A stretch of DNA of 64,000 nucleotides from Asticcacaulis solisilvae (GTDB lineage Bacteria; Pseudomonadota; Alphaproteobacteria; Caulobacterales; Caulobacteraceae). The position numbers and the translations under genes are program-made. Positions within the stretch are counted from its first letter, which is position 1. Each line of letters starts with the position of its first letter. Of this stretch, positions 41,326 through 50,206 are shown piece by piece. Under the pieces are notes generated by a model. That model was given only the letters and a program-made list of their open reading frames with translations, was not told the origin of the DNA and searched no databases. The stretch lies in assembly GCF_017875235.1 (NCBI RefSeq), contig NZ_JAGGMI010000001.1, forward strand, positions 1 through 64,000, read 5' to 3'.

Positions 41326-42383
41326 GCAAGATCGAGTTTAAGCGGCTGCGACTTGACGAATGGCCGGCCCAAGATCGGAAGCTTTGGCTTAAGTCCCGGG
41401 AACGTCACGACATGTTCGATGAACAGGGATTTGCGGCCGACTGGCGCCCGGCCACCGTGACGGGCGTGGAAAAGGGGTACGGCACCTACGTGGCTTGGCT
41501 TGCACAGGCCAACGCTCTTTTACCCGATGAGACGCCGATGTCGCGGGCAACCAAGCCCCGCATTGACGCCTTTCTCAATGCGTATAGCCCTGGCCGGGCC
41601 GAGGCGACGATTGCCAGCACCATCCGCCATGTCGCTTACATGGTTCGAGCCTGCCACCCTCCGCATGGGCACGAATGGCTGACCCAAATGGCCCACCGCA
41701 TGACCAACTTAGCTACGCCTTCACGCCCCAAGGCGCCCCGAATGGCGACGCTTACCGAACTATTGGACTTGGGAAACAGGCTCATGGACGAGGGTAAGAA
41801 ACTGCTCACGAAAGGTCAGAGTCAAGGCGCTTGGCTGTTCCGCGACGGCCTACTCATCTCGATGCTGATCGCACACCCTCTGCGTCGCAGGAATATCGCG
41901 GCCATGAAGCTGGAGAAAACAGTCTTGATCGATGAAGGGGGCGTCCACGTCCATTTCGCTGGCCATGAGACGAAAACCCGCAACTCCATCAGCTTTTCTT
42001 ATCCAGCCTGGCTCACAGAGCCGTTCGTATTTTATCTGGAGCATGTCCGCCCGCGTCTGCTGGAGAAATCCAGCGGCGATGACAATGGTCATATCTGGAT
42101 CGGCCGCAGGGGGCGCCCTATGCCTGAAAATGACATCACTCAGGCTACCGGGCGACGGACGGTCGAATACCTGGGACGGAGGGTCTCGCCCCATCTCTTC
42201 CGGGACTGCGTGGCGACCGGGATCGCGACCCTAGACCCCAAGCATGTGGGCATTACGTCAACGGTGCTCGACCACGCGAACCTCGCCAGCAGCCAGAAAT
42301 ATTACAACCAAGCGACGGGTTTCGGAGCGCTGAACCGCTACCAGTCCGTTCTGGGAAAAATAAGGCAGAAGGGACATCCGTGA
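41322..42383 (+). CDS. Tyrosine recombinase (island integrase 2)
   Basis: 353 residues, GTG start overlapping the previous stop. The catalytic set is LRRRNIAAMKL (first Arg), HFAGHETKTRNSISF (Lys), SPHLFRDCVATGIA (H-x-x-R) and VLDHANLASSQKYYNQA (His and Tyr). The N-terminal ~150 residues form a core-binding domain. Strictly coupled to the first recombinase, so the two probably work as a unit, as in Tn554-like elements where two tyrosine recombinases are needed. Confidence 0.85.
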   Translation: MSKIEFKRLRLDEWPAQDRKLWLKSRERHDMFDEQGFAADWRPATVTGVEKGYGTYVAWLAQANALLPDETPMSRATKPRIDAFLNAYSPGRAEATIASTIRHVAYMVRACHPPHGHEWLTQMAHRMTNLATPSRPKAPRMATLTELLDLGNRLMDEGKKLLTKGQSQGAWLFRDGLLISMLIAHPLRRRNIAAMKLEKTVLIDEGGVHVHFAGHETKTRNSISFSYPAWLTEPFVFYLEHVRPRLLEKSSGDDNGHIWIGRRGRPMPENDITQATGRRTVEYLGRRVSPHLFRDCVATGIATLDPKHVGITSTVLDHANLASSQKYYNQATGFGALNRYQSVLGKIRQKGHP

Positions 42384-42528
42384 AATTAATTGCACGCGAT
42401 TTGCGTCAGGCGGCCTGGCTCGCCCCTGTGCTTCGTGAAACGTCCGCTCCCCTGACTGGCTCAACCGGTGTACCGGGGAGACACCGCCCCTCTGGTTGTC
42501 TCGCTCGCCCGGTTCTATACAATCGGGG

Positions 42529-42750
42529 ATGGGACAACCGCTCAGAAAGCCAGTTCAGAAAGCGCAGGGACACGAAGCATCCGCTTCCGTTGCTCCGCCT
42601 CAGGCTGTCTCAGAGCATGGTCAATCCGGCACCCAACAGGCAATCATTAGTGACCTGCCAGCCCTTCTTCCGATTACGGCAGAAGAGGTTGCCCTCCTAC
42701 GCGCCTTCCTGCGTAATGAAATCCAACACATCCTGGATAGTGAGTCCTAA
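42529..42750 (+). CDS. Small protein upstream of the serine recombinase
   Basis: 73 residues from ATG at 42529. A disordered Gln/Ser-rich first half is followed by ALLPITAEEVALLRAFLRNE and IQHILDSES, one amphipathic helix. It ends three bases before the recombinase start, implying coupled expression. Family not recognised. It may be an accessory factor, and its short length keeps confidence modest. Confidence 0.45.
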   Translation: MGQPLRKPVQKAQGHEASASVAPPQAVSEHGQSGTQQAIISDLPALLPITAEEVALLRAFLRNEIQHILDSES

Positions 42751-42753
42751 ACC

Positions 42754-44364
42754 ATGAGGCCGACAGCTGCCATTTATGTACGGGTATCAACTGCCCGCCA
42801 GGCGGAGCATGACCTGTCCCTGCCTGACCAGATCGCCCAATGCCAGAACTGGTGCGTACAGAAGGGCTGGGATGTCGCGGAGATTTTCGAAGAGCCCGGC
42901 GCCTCGGCCTTGGATGACGGTCGTCCCGTTTTCCAGGAAATGATCTTCAAGGCCTGCCGCTCCGAGCGTCCCTTCAACTTCGTGGTCGTTCATTCGTTGA
43001 GCCGCTTTAGCCGCGATGCTCTGCACTCTGAATTGTACGTACGGCAGCTACGCAAGGCGGGCGTCGAACTCGTTTCTGTCACCCAGGACATCGGCAACGA
43101 TGCCGGAGGTGAATTGATCCGCAAGGTCCTGAACGTCTTTGATGAACATCAGTCGCGGGAGAACGCGAAGCACGTCCATCGCTCAATGCTGGAAAACACG
43201 CGCCAGGGCTTCTGGAACGGTTCGACACCGCCCTACGGCTACAACACCGAAGTTGCCGAGCGCCGAGGCAACAAGGACAAGAAAATCCTGGCGATCAATG
43301 AGACCGAAGCACCTATCGTGCGTCAGGTGTTTGACTTGGCAGCGGGTGTTAGTGGACGTCCCATGGGCGTCAAAGCAATTGCTGTGCACCTCAACGACCG
43401 CGGATTGATCAGACGGGGTTACAAGTTTTCGACCAGCAGCATCTATGACATCCTGACCTCGACAACATACTACGGTGTTCATTATTTCAATCGCCGGGAC
43501 AGCCGCACTGGCATATTGCGCCCACCCTCGAAGTGGGTAGCGCTCTCAGTCCCCGCCATTATCGATGAGGACAGGTTCCACGCCGTACAAGGATTGTTGC
43601 AGAGCAGGAACCCCAAACGGCTGCCCCCGCGATTTGCCAACGGGCCGACCTTCCTGGCGGGCCTCGCCCGTTGCGGAAATTGCGGAGCGGCGCTTATTCA
43701 AAATACCGGCAAAGGTGGTAGGTATCGTTATTACTGCTGCTCGAAAAAGCTGAAGGAAGGCGGCTCGTCCTGCACAGGACTGAGAATGCCCATGGATCGC
43801 CTTGACGGGATTGTCCTCGCAGAACTTTACGACAAAATCCTGCTCCCCAGCCGCCTCCAAGAGTTGCTCAAGGCCTATCTCGATACTACCGCTACCAGGG
43901 ACACCCAGGATAGGGAAAAGCTTTCACGCCTGCGCCAGGACGTGAAGGAAGCAGAGGCTGGCCTTAATCGCTTGTTGGAGCTGGTTGAGAGGGGCATCAT
44001 GGAAGCTGACGATCCGTCCCTACGGGACAAACTGGTCGGCCTACGTTTTCGGCGCAATGAACTGAACCAAGACATTGCCGATCTCCAGAACAGCCTCAAG
44101 GCCAATACGACCGAGATTTCACCTGACAAGGTTGAGCGTCTGGCAGCACTGTTGAAGGACAAGCTGGAAAACGGGCCGCCGGAAATTCGGCAGGCCTACG
44201 CCAAACTGATTATGACGGAGGTCTCGGTAACTAAGGAAGAAATACGCATCACAGGCTCAAAAGCGATGCTGGCAAAAGGAGCGACGGTGGGTCTTGAAAA
44301 GACTCCACCACCGGTTCTCACTTTTGTTCGTGGCTGGCGCACTCGAAGAGATTCGAACTCCTGA
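42754..44364 (+). CDS. Large serine recombinase, last codons inside tRNA-Arg
   Basis: 536 residues. The resolvase domain has catalytic Ser12 in AIYVRVSTARQ, then HSLSRFSRDALHSELYVRQL. A recombinase domain follows (STPPYGYNT), then a zinc ribbon with ARCGNCGAALI and YYCCSKK, and a coiled coil (SRLRQDVKEAEAGLNRLLEL). The C-terminal residues from about WRTRRDSNS are encoded by bases 44335-44364, the 3' end of the tRNA-Arg gene on the other strand. The reading frame therefore runs into the attachment site, showing insertion next to or in this tRNA. It probably integrates the island together with, or independently of, the tyrosine pair. Confidence 0.88.
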   Translation: MRPTAAIYVRVSTARQAEHDLSLPDQIAQCQNWCVQKGWDVAEIFEEPGASALDDGRPVFQEMIFKACRSERPFNFVVVHSLSRFSRDALHSELYVRQLRKAGVELVSVTQDIGNDAGGELIRKVLNVFDEHQSRENAKHVHRSMLENTRQGFWNGSTPPYGYNTEVAERRGNKDKKILAINETEAPIVRQVFDLAAGVSGRPMGVKAIAVHLNDRGLIRRGYKFSTSSIYDILTSTTYYGVHYFNRRDSRTGILRPPSKWVALSVPAIIDEDRFHAVQGLLQSRNPKRLPPRFANGPTFLAGLARCGNCGAALIQNTGKGGRYRYYCCSKKLKEGGSSCTGLRMPMDRLDGIVLAELYDKILLPSRLQELLKAYLDTTATRDTQDREKLSRLRQDVKEAEAGLNRLLELVERGIMEADDPSLRDKLVGLRFRRNELNQDIADLQNSLKANTTEISPDKVERLAALLKDKLENGPPEIRQAYAKLIMTEVSVTKEEIRITGSKAMLAKGATVGLEKTPPPVLTFVRGWRTRRDSNS

Positions 44365-44411
44365 CCCTCAGATTCGTAGTCTGATGCTCTATCCAGCTGA
44401 GCTACGAGTGC
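44335..44411 (-). tRNA. tRNA-Arg (anticodon ACG)
   Basis: 77 bases on the minus strand. The acceptor stem GCACTCG pairs perfectly with CGAGTGC. The anticodon stem TCAGA/TCTGA encloses the loop CTACGAA with anticodon ACG, the T arm is AGGAG-TTCGAAT-CTCTT, discriminator G, and the CCA end is encoded. Its 3' end is the island side: the serine recombinase reading frame overlaps bases 44335-44364. Confidence 0.97.
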
Positions 44412-44614
44412 TTGAAGCCATGCGGCCCACCGGAAACCCGTTCCGGCGGCAGGGGCGGACAATTAGTCGAACCCTCCCGCAAAGGCAAGTCGAATACGCA
44501 TCTAAAAAACACTTTTTTTGAAAATCCTGTTGATCTCTTAATCCGGCCCGGTTTCCATCTCGCCACCCGACAGCGGCATTCCTATATTGTCCCTGCCAAG
44601 GAGCCCTCCCCCAC

Positions 44615-46336
44615 ATGATCCGCCGCACGTTTGCTTCCGCCTTCCTTTCCGCCGCAGTCCTCCTGACGACGCCCGCCTGCGCCAAGCCGCAGCTTGGCCC
44701 GGTTACACCCGCCGTCGTCGCCGCCGAGCCCGAGGCCGCAGACGCCGGCATGAAGGTCCTGAAGCGCGGCGGCACGGCCATCGACGCCGCCATAGCCATC
44801 CAGGCGACGCTCAGCCTGGTCGAGCCGCAGAGCTCCGGCATCGGCGGTGGCGGCTTCCTGCTCTATTACGACGCGGCCACTGGCGAGACGACCGTCTATA
44901 ACGGCCGCGAGAAAGCCCCGGCTTCTGCCACGGCCGACCGCTTCCTGAAAGCCGACGGCAAGCCGATGAGCTATCCGGAAGCCGTCACCTCGGGCCGCGC
45001 CACCGGCGTGCCGGGCGCCATGTTCGCGCTGGAAAAAGCACACCACGACCACGGAAAACTGAAATGGGCGACTTTGTTCGACGATCCCGGGCATCTCGCA
45101 ATGAAGGGCTTTACCGTATCGCGGCGCCTCGGCCGCTACCTCCAGACCGGCAATTTCGCCCAGAAATCCGTGCCCGATGCCAAGGCCTATTTCGGCACCA
45201 CCGATGGCGGCTACCTGAAGACCGGCGATACGCTGAAGAACCCGGCCTATGCGGCGACACTGAAGCTCATCGCCAAGCAGGGCATGGACGCCTATCGCAA
45301 AGGGGCCCTGGCGGATCAGATCGTCGCCAAGGTCAATGCCGATCCCCTGCCTGGCGGCATGACATTGAACGACCTGGCCAGCTACCAGCCACAGGTGCTT
45401 GAACCCATCTGCCTGCCGTATCGCGTCTATATTGTCTGCGAAGCCCCGCCCCCGGCCGGCGGCGCATCGGTGCTTCAGGCGCTCAAGGTTATGGAGCGTT
45501 TTCCGCTTGGCGAATGGGGCAAGGACGATGCCCGCGCCTGGGCGGTCATGATCGAGGCCTCGCGCCTGACCTATGCCGACCGCGACCAGTATATGGCCGA
45601 TCCGGATTTCGTCACGGTGCCGGTCGGCGGACTGCTCGATCCAGCCTATATCGCGGACCGCGCCGCTTTGATCACGGTCGGCAAGGCTGGCCCAGCGCCG
45701 AAGTATGGCATCCCCCCGGGCGCGCCGAAGCTGGCGCCCGACAAAACATTGGAGCCCGCAGGCACCTCGCATTTCGTCGTGGTCGATACATTTGGCAACG
45801 CGGTATCGATGACGACGACGGTCGAATCGATCTTCGGCACTGGCCGCATGGTTGGGGGCTTCTTCCTGAATAACCAGTTGACCGATTTTTCATGGTCGCC
45901 CGTGGCGTCAAGCGGCGGCCAGGCCGCCAATGCCGTCGCAGGCGGCAAGCGCCCGCGTTCGGCCATGAGCCCGGCCATGCTGTTCGACAAGGACGGTAAG
46001 CTGATAGGCCTGATCGGCTCGCCCGGCGGCCCGTCAATCGTCGCCTATAATATCAAGACCATCATGGGCGTCGCCGACTTTGGTCTTTCGCTGCAGGATG
46101 CCATCAATCTGCCCAATGTCGTGGCGCGCGGCGACACTATCCGCGTCGAAGCCACTCGCATGCCGGACGCGATCAAGGCATCCTTGCGCGACATGGGCTA
46201 CAAGCTCACCGAAGTCCAGGGCGAAGAATCGGGCCTGAACGGGCTGCTGCGCCAGGCTGACGGTAGCTTCAAGGGCGGTGCGGACCCTCGCAGAAATGGC
46301 GCCATCCGCATCGGCGATCAGAGGATAGACCAGTAA
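44615..46336 (+). CDS. ggt: Gamma-glutamyltransferase
   Basis: 573 residues, ATG preceded by AAGGAG. A signal or lipoprotein-like N-terminus (LLTTPACAKP) is followed by the N-terminal nucleophile hydrolase fold: AADAGMKVLKRGGTAIDAAI, SSGIGGGGFLLYYD, and the autocleavage Thr at AGTSHFVVVDTFGNAVSM. The small-subunit motif IGSPGGPSIVAYN is near 45 percent of its length from the end. It cleaves glutathione and gamma-glutamyl peptides in the periplasm. First of a pair with a sirtuin gene (TAATG overlap). It lies just outside the island, behind the tRNA. Confidence 0.93.
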   Translation: MIRRTFASAFLSAAVLLTTPACAKPQLGPVTPAVVAAEPEAADAGMKVLKRGGTAIDAAIAIQATLSLVEPQSSGIGGGGFLLYYDAATGETTVYNGREKAPASATADRFLKADGKPMSYPEAVTSGRATGVPGAMFALEKAHHDHGKLKWATLFDDPGHLAMKGFTVSRRLGRYLQTGNFAQKSVPDAKAYFGTTDGGYLKTGDTLKNPAYAATLKLIAKQGMDAYRKGALADQIVAKVNADPLPGGMTLNDLASYQPQVLEPICLPYRVYIVCEAPPPAGGASVLQALKVMERFPLGEWGKDDARAWAVMIEASRLTYADRDQYMADPDFVTVPVGGLLDPAYIADRAALITVGKAGPAPKYGIPPGAPKLAPDKTLEPAGTSHFVVVDTFGNAVSMTTTVESIFGTGRMVGGFFLNNQLTDFSWSPVASSGGQAANAVAGGKRPRSAMSPAMLFDKDGKLIGLIGSPGGPSIVAYNIKTIMGVADFGLSLQDAINLPNVVARGDTIRVEATRMPDAIKASLRDMGYKLTEVQGEESGLNGLLRQADGSFKGGADPRRNGAIRIGDQRIDQ

Positions 46337-47049
46337 TGGGCAACATTGTCATCCTGACCGGCGCCGGGATTTCGGCCGAATCAGGGGTGCCGACCTTCCG
46401 CGCCTCGGATGGCTTATGGTGCGGCCATCGTGTCGAAGAGGTCGCAACGCCTGAAGGCTTTCGCGCCAATCCCGACCTGGTCCAGGACTTTTATAATCAG
46501 CGCCGCCGGCAGTTGCGGGAGGTTGAACCCAACGCCGCGCACAGGGCACTGGCCCGGTTGGCGGCGGAATGGCCGCACGACGTCCTCTTGGTGACGCAGA
46601 ATGTCGATGACCTGCACGACCGCGCCCATGCTGAGCTGCCGGGGCGTGAGGGATTTGACCTGGTCCATATGCATGGCGAACTGCTGAAGGCCCGCTGTAC
46701 GGCGACGGAACGGGTTTGTGCCTGGGGTGAAGATATTCTGCCGGACACAGTCTCGCCGTTCGACGACCAAGCCACGCTAAGACCGCATATCGTATGGTTC
46801 GGTGAAATGCCCCTGGCCATGGGCACGATCGAAAAGGCCTTGCGAAAGTGCAGCCTGTTCATCTCGATCGGTACATCGGGCAATGTCTATCCGGCGGCAG
46901 GTTTCGTCTCGGCCGCCCGTCACGCCGGCGCGCATACGGTCGAACTGAATCTCGAACCGTCCTTAGGCCAGAGCCTGTTCGCCGAAAAGCGCTATGGCCC
47001 CGCGACCGACGTCGTGACGCGCTATGTCGATGAGTTGCTGAGCCAGTAA
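46336..47049 (+). CDS. cobB: NAD-dependent protein deacylase (CobB-like sirtuin)
   Basis: 237 residues. Sirtuin motifs are TGAGISAESGVPTFR, TQNVDDLHDRA, HMHGEL with the catalytic His, RPHIVWFGEMP and GTSGNVYPAAG. It deacylates lysines using NAD. The zinc module normally has four cysteines in two pairs; here only KARCTATERVC remains and the second pair is missing before LRPHIVWFG. The zinc site therefore looks degraded, as in some short bacterial CobB proteins. Start overlaps the ggt stop. Followed by a palindromic repeat element. Confidence 0.9.
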   Translation: MGNIVILTGAGISAESGVPTFRASDGLWCGHRVEEVATPEGFRANPDLVQDFYNQRRRQLREVEPNAAHRALARLAAEWPHDVLLVTQNVDDLHDRAHAELPGREGFDLVHMHGELLKARCTATERVCAWGEDILPDTVSPFDDQATLRPHIVWFGEMPLAMGTIEKALRKCSLFISIGTSGNVYPAAGFVSAARHAGAHTVELNLEPSLGQSLFAEKRYGPATDVVTRYVDELLSQ

Positions 47050-47051
47050 GA

Positions 47052-47241
47052 GGCCCCACCACCATCTGCTCCGCAGATGGTCCCCCTCCCCAAATCTATT
47101 GGATTTGGGGAGGCAGGATGTAAGACGGCGCAGCCTTAGGTGCGTAAAATGAGTGTGCATTCTTTTGCCTCCCCAAATCCAATAGATTTGGGGAGGGGGA
47201 CCGCACGAGCGAACGCAGTGAGTGAGATGTGGTGGTGGGGT
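47052..47241. repeat. MITE-like inverted-repeat element
   Basis: A 33-base unit at 47082-47114 is exactly repeated as its reverse complement at 47167-47199; each unit is itself palindromic (CCCCAAATC/GATTTGGGG). Outer segments share CCCCACCACCA in inverted orientation, extending the element to about 190 bases. No open reading frame. It fills the space between the cobB gene and the convergent gene. Confidence 0.7.
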
Positions 47242-47244
47242 TCT

Positions 47245-47772
47245 TTAGTTCACCGTGACCTTGCGGTAGCCCAGGTCCTCGATCGTCACCAGCAGCTCGA
47301 CCAGGGCCTCCGTTGGCGCCGTGCCGAAATCGACATGGACGCCTTCGCCGTCGACCGTCAGCGAGTGGATATTGCCGGAAAAACGCGTATCGGGATCGAA
47401 GGTCGTCTCATCCGGATCGAACCACGTTTCGAACCACTCATCGAGGTCGCGGCTGTCGAGTTCGCCCTCGACCTTCAGCGTCACGTCGTTCCACTGCAGG
47501 CGCTCGACGCGCATGTCCATCTCGCCCAGCACGACGTCGACCGGATCGAAGGTCACCTCCTCGTCGGGCGCCAGTTCGATGACATTGCCACCGTCGTCGG
47601 CGCGCACGTAGTCCGCACAGTAATAGTTGCGATAAAGCGCGCTATCGCCGGACAGCTTCAGCTTGACCTCGCCGGAACCGTCGCCGTGTTCCTTGCTCAC
47701 CCGGTCGATAAAGGCGCTAAACTGCGAAATGTAGCTGTCCCGCACCAGTTCTATAAGGTCTTCGAATTCCAA
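47245..47772 (-). CDS. Conserved-looking hypothetical protein
   Basis: 175 residues, strongly acidic (VEGELDSRDLDEWFETWFDP, DETTFDPDTRFSGNIHSLTV). No signal peptide or membrane segment; soluble beta-rich protein expected. No family recognised. It is immediately downstream of the sensor kinase gene on the same strand (16 bases apart), so it may be co-transcribed. Confidence 0.6.
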   Translation of the reverse strand: MEFEDLIELVRDSYISQFSAFIDRVSKEHGDGSGEVKLKLSGDSALYRNYYCADYVRADDGGNVIELAPDEEVTFDPVDVVLGEMDMRVERLQWNDVTLKVEGELDSRDLDEWFETWFDPDETTFDPDTRFSGNIHSLTVDGEGVHVDFGTAPTEALVELLVTIEDLGYRKVTVN

Positions 47773-47788
47773 AGCTTAGCCTTACACT

Positions 47789-49393
47789 TTAGCCTTTTAG
47801 GGGCAGTCGAACCTCGAACGCAGTGCCTTCGGGCCCGGTGTTGACGAGACGGACGTCGCCGCCATGCAGTTGCGCCAGTTCGCGCGAGATGGCAAGGCCA
47901 AGTCCCGAACCGCCTGGCGTATTGGACGACGTGAAGGGTTGAAACAGCTTTTCGCGCGCCTTTTCCGGGATGCCCGGTCCGTTGTCGGCCACGATCAGGA
48001 TGACGTCGTCGGCCGTCTTGATGGCGGTCAGGGTGACACGGCCCAGAGTCCGCCGGTTGGGCTGCAATTCGATCGCCTGGCGGGCGTTGCGCATCAGGTT
48101 GACCAGCATGCGGTGCAGCTGTTCCGGGTCGGCTTCGAGGTGAAAGCCCTTGGGCGCCTTGAGGGCGAAACGGACACCGCCTTCGACCGCCTGGCCCGGC
48201 AGGCACAGGCCGGCGTCTTCGGCGGCGGCTTCGGCCAGGTCCTTGAGCCTGACGATCTGGATGGCTGGGGCGCGTTCGTCGCTCTTGCCGTAGGTCAGGA
48301 CGTTGGTCGCGAGCGACAGAGCGCGGTCAAGCGCGCGTTCCAGGCGCGGCAGGGCCTTGGCGACCGTCGGATCGGCGGAAGCGGCCGACAGGCGGTCCGA
48401 GGCCATCTGGGCCGAGGTCAGCATGTTGCGCAGGTCGTGGTTGATCTTGGACACCGCCTGGCCCAGCGCCGCCAGACGGGCGCGCGACCTGAGCGAATTG
48501 CGCACCTCTTCCTGCATCGCCACCAGTTCGTGTTCGATGTCCCCGATTTCATCGGCGCGGCCCGACAGTTCCGGCGTGGCGGCCACGTCTTCGGGGTTGG
48601 TCTTGAAACGCTGGATGGCGTCGGTCAGCTTGCGGATCGGGCGCACGATGACGAAGGACAGGGCGGCGAAGATCAGGATACCCGCGGCCAGGGCGATGAA
48701 GAAGGACATGCGCAGCATGTTGAGCAGGCTGGCCTGCAGGTGCTTCTTGAGCGGTTCGCCGCGCACGACGATTTCGATCTGGTCGCCCGGCCGCAGGCGC
48801 GGCTGGGTCTGGACGTGGATCAGCCGGTCCTCGTCGGACAGAAGCGTCTGCCACGGCGCCCAGAGATAGGCGATGTCCTCGACGGGGTTGCGCTGCCGGC
48901 GCAGGTCCATGACCTCTTCCGGCACGGTGACGTTGGAATCGAACAGGCGCAGGGTCTGGCCGTTTATCCTGACCGCCAGGTAGAGAACGCCGGCGCTCTT
49001 GCGCAGCTGTTCCGAGGTTTCGGCCGACACCGCCATGGCGTCGGCGGTATCGACGGCCTGGGAAGCGATTTCGGCCTTGCGCACGCTGTTGATCAGCCAC
49101 TCTTCCTGGTCATTGGCCAGGGACGGGATCAGGATCATGATTTCGACCAGGGTCACGAAGACCGCCGTCATGATCGCCAACTGGCCGGACAGGCTGAGGA
49201 TAAAGCGGTGGATAGTGTCGAAGACCAGTATGCCGGCGCGCAGAGCCCACGCCGCCACGCGGCGCGACACTTCGGTCAGGCGCTGAAGGTAGGCGGCCGC
49301 ACTTGCCTTGCGGCTACGCAAGGGTGCGCGACCGCCCGGACGGGCAGGAAAGGGGCTGGAAGACCGTTCACCGGGCTTGCCTGGATCGAACAC
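47789..49393 (-). CDS. Membrane sensor histidine kinase with HAMP domain
   Basis: 534 residues. A long basic cytoplasmic leader precedes the first transmembrane helix (LAIMTAVFVTLVEIMILIPS). A periplasmic domain of about 150 residues comes next, then the second helix (FFIALAAGILIFAALSFVIV), HAMP (RPIRKLTDAIQRFKT), the dimerisation helix with phospho-His in VSKINHDLRNMLTSAQMA, and the ATPase boxes (LMRNARQAIEL, DNGPGIP, GGSGLGLAISREL). The response regulator is not adjacent, so the pathway is unknown. It is divergent from rpmH, a context I recall from related genomes. Confidence 0.85.
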   Translation of the reverse strand: MFDPGKPGERSSSPFPARPGGRAPLRSRKASAAAYLQRLTEVSRRVAAWALRAGILVFDTIHRFILSLSGQLAIMTAVFVTLVEIMILIPSLANDQEEWLINSVRKAEIASQAVDTADAMAVSAETSEQLRKSAGVLYLAVRINGQTLRLFDSNVTVPEEVMDLRRQRNPVEDIAYLWAPWQTLLSDEDRLIHVQTQPRLRPGDQIEIVVRGEPLKKHLQASLLNMLRMSFFIALAAGILIFAALSFVIVRPIRKLTDAIQRFKTNPEDVAATPELSGRADEIGDIEHELVAMQEEVRNSLRSRARLAALGQAVSKINHDLRNMLTSAQMASDRLSAASADPTVAKALPRLERALDRALSLATNVLTYGKSDERAPAIQIVRLKDLAEAAAEDAGLCLPGQAVEGGVRFALKAPKGFHLEADPEQLHRMLVNLMRNARQAIELQPNRRTLGRVTLTAIKTADDVILIVADNGPGIPEKAREKLFQPFTSSNTPGGSGLGLAISRELAQLHGGDVRLVNTGPEGTAFEVRLPLKG

Positions 49394-49553
49394 CGCGACT
49401 CCGTTGGAAGGGACCGAGAGCTATTTATATATAGCAGAAATACAGCGATAACAGTGCAAATAAGATTGACAAGGCGATACGGCTTGGCTAATCACGCGCC
49501 TCTTTTGTGATTTCGCGCGCTGTGAAGCGCTGCCTGAACTATCGGAGCCCCAG

Positions 49554-49694
49554 ATGGGAACGAAACGTACCTACCAGCCGAGCCGCCTTGTGCGCAAGCG
49601 CCGCCATGGCTACCGCGCCCGCATGGCGACCAAGAACGGCCAGAAGGTCGTCGCCCGCCGCCGCGCCAAGGGCCGCAAGCGCCTGACCGCGTAA
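49554..49694 (+). CDS. rpmH: 50S ribosomal protein L34
   Basis: 46 residues, [20 protein letters not shown], then [20 protein letters not shown], the invariant L34 sequence. The start is preceded by GGAG (49544-49547). It is followed by a terminator before rnpA, so the two are probably not strictly co-transcribed in full amount. Confidence 0.97.
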   Translation: MGTKRTYQPSRLVRKRRHGYRARMATKNGQKVVARRRAKGRKRLTA

Positions 49695-49723
49695 CAGCGG
49701 CTCTCGCGACCGAAGAATTGAAA

Positions 49724-49754
49724 AGAGCCCTTAAGTCGCTTGAGGGCTCTTTTT
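49724..49754 (+). terminator. Terminator/attenuator between rpmH and rnpA
   Basis: AGAGCCCTTAAG (49724-49735), loop TCG, CTTGAGGGCTCT (49739-49750), then TTTT. A single G-U pair in a 12-bp stem. It would lower rnpA readthrough relative to rpmH. Confidence 0.8.
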
Positions 49755-49771
49755 CTGTATGTGATGCACCC

Positions 49772-50155
49772 ATGATTCCCCGTCTCAAGGTCCGCGCCGA
49801 CTTCCTGGCCGCCGCCAAGGCGCCCTACCAGGCGCGTGGCGCGGTCGTCGTCCAGGCGCGCCGGCGTCAGGACAGTGAAGAGGTACGGGTGGGCTTTACG
49901 GCTACCAAGAAGATCGGCAATGCCGTGACGCGCAATCGCGCCAAGCGCCGCCTGCGCGAAGCCGCCGAAGCCTTGCTGCCCCTTCACGCCCTGCCCGGCC
50001 ATGACTATGTATTCATCGCCCGCGCCGGCACGGTGGATCGCGACTGGCAGGGTTTGCTTGACGATGTCAAAGCGGCCCTGATAAGGCTGGCGCGCCCGAA
50101 ACCTCATTCCAAATCCGACGAGGATTTGGCAAGGCCGACTGGCCGCCCGAGCTAA
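49772..50155 (+). CDS. rnpA: Ribonuclease P protein component
   Basis: 127 residues from ATG at 49772 (MIPRLKVRADFLAAAKAPYQ). The RNase P signature VGFTATKKIGNAVTRNRAKR is complete, with RLREAAEALLP after it. Longer in-frame starts would run through the terminator hairpin and were rejected. It ends with a short hydrophilic tail. The membrane-insertion helper gene yidD, usually next, is not present between rnpA and yidC. Confidence 0.95.
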   Translation: MIPRLKVRADFLAAAKAPYQARGAVVVQARRRQDSEEVRVGFTATKKIGNAVTRNRAKRRLREAAEALLPLHALPGHDYVFIARAGTVDRDWQGLLDDVKAALIRLARPKPHSKSDEDLARPTGRPS

Positions 50156-50206
50156 ATGCGAGGAGCCATGCGGCGCCTGAGCTATAAAAGTGGAAAAGAC
50201 CGTTCG

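Noticed and set aside
47864-49510. 548-codon open frame on the plus strand opposite the sensor kinase
   Set aside because: It mirrors the kinase in antisense, with His/Gln/Asp-rich low-complexity translation typical of GC-rich shadow frames; the minus-strand kinase has all its motifs.
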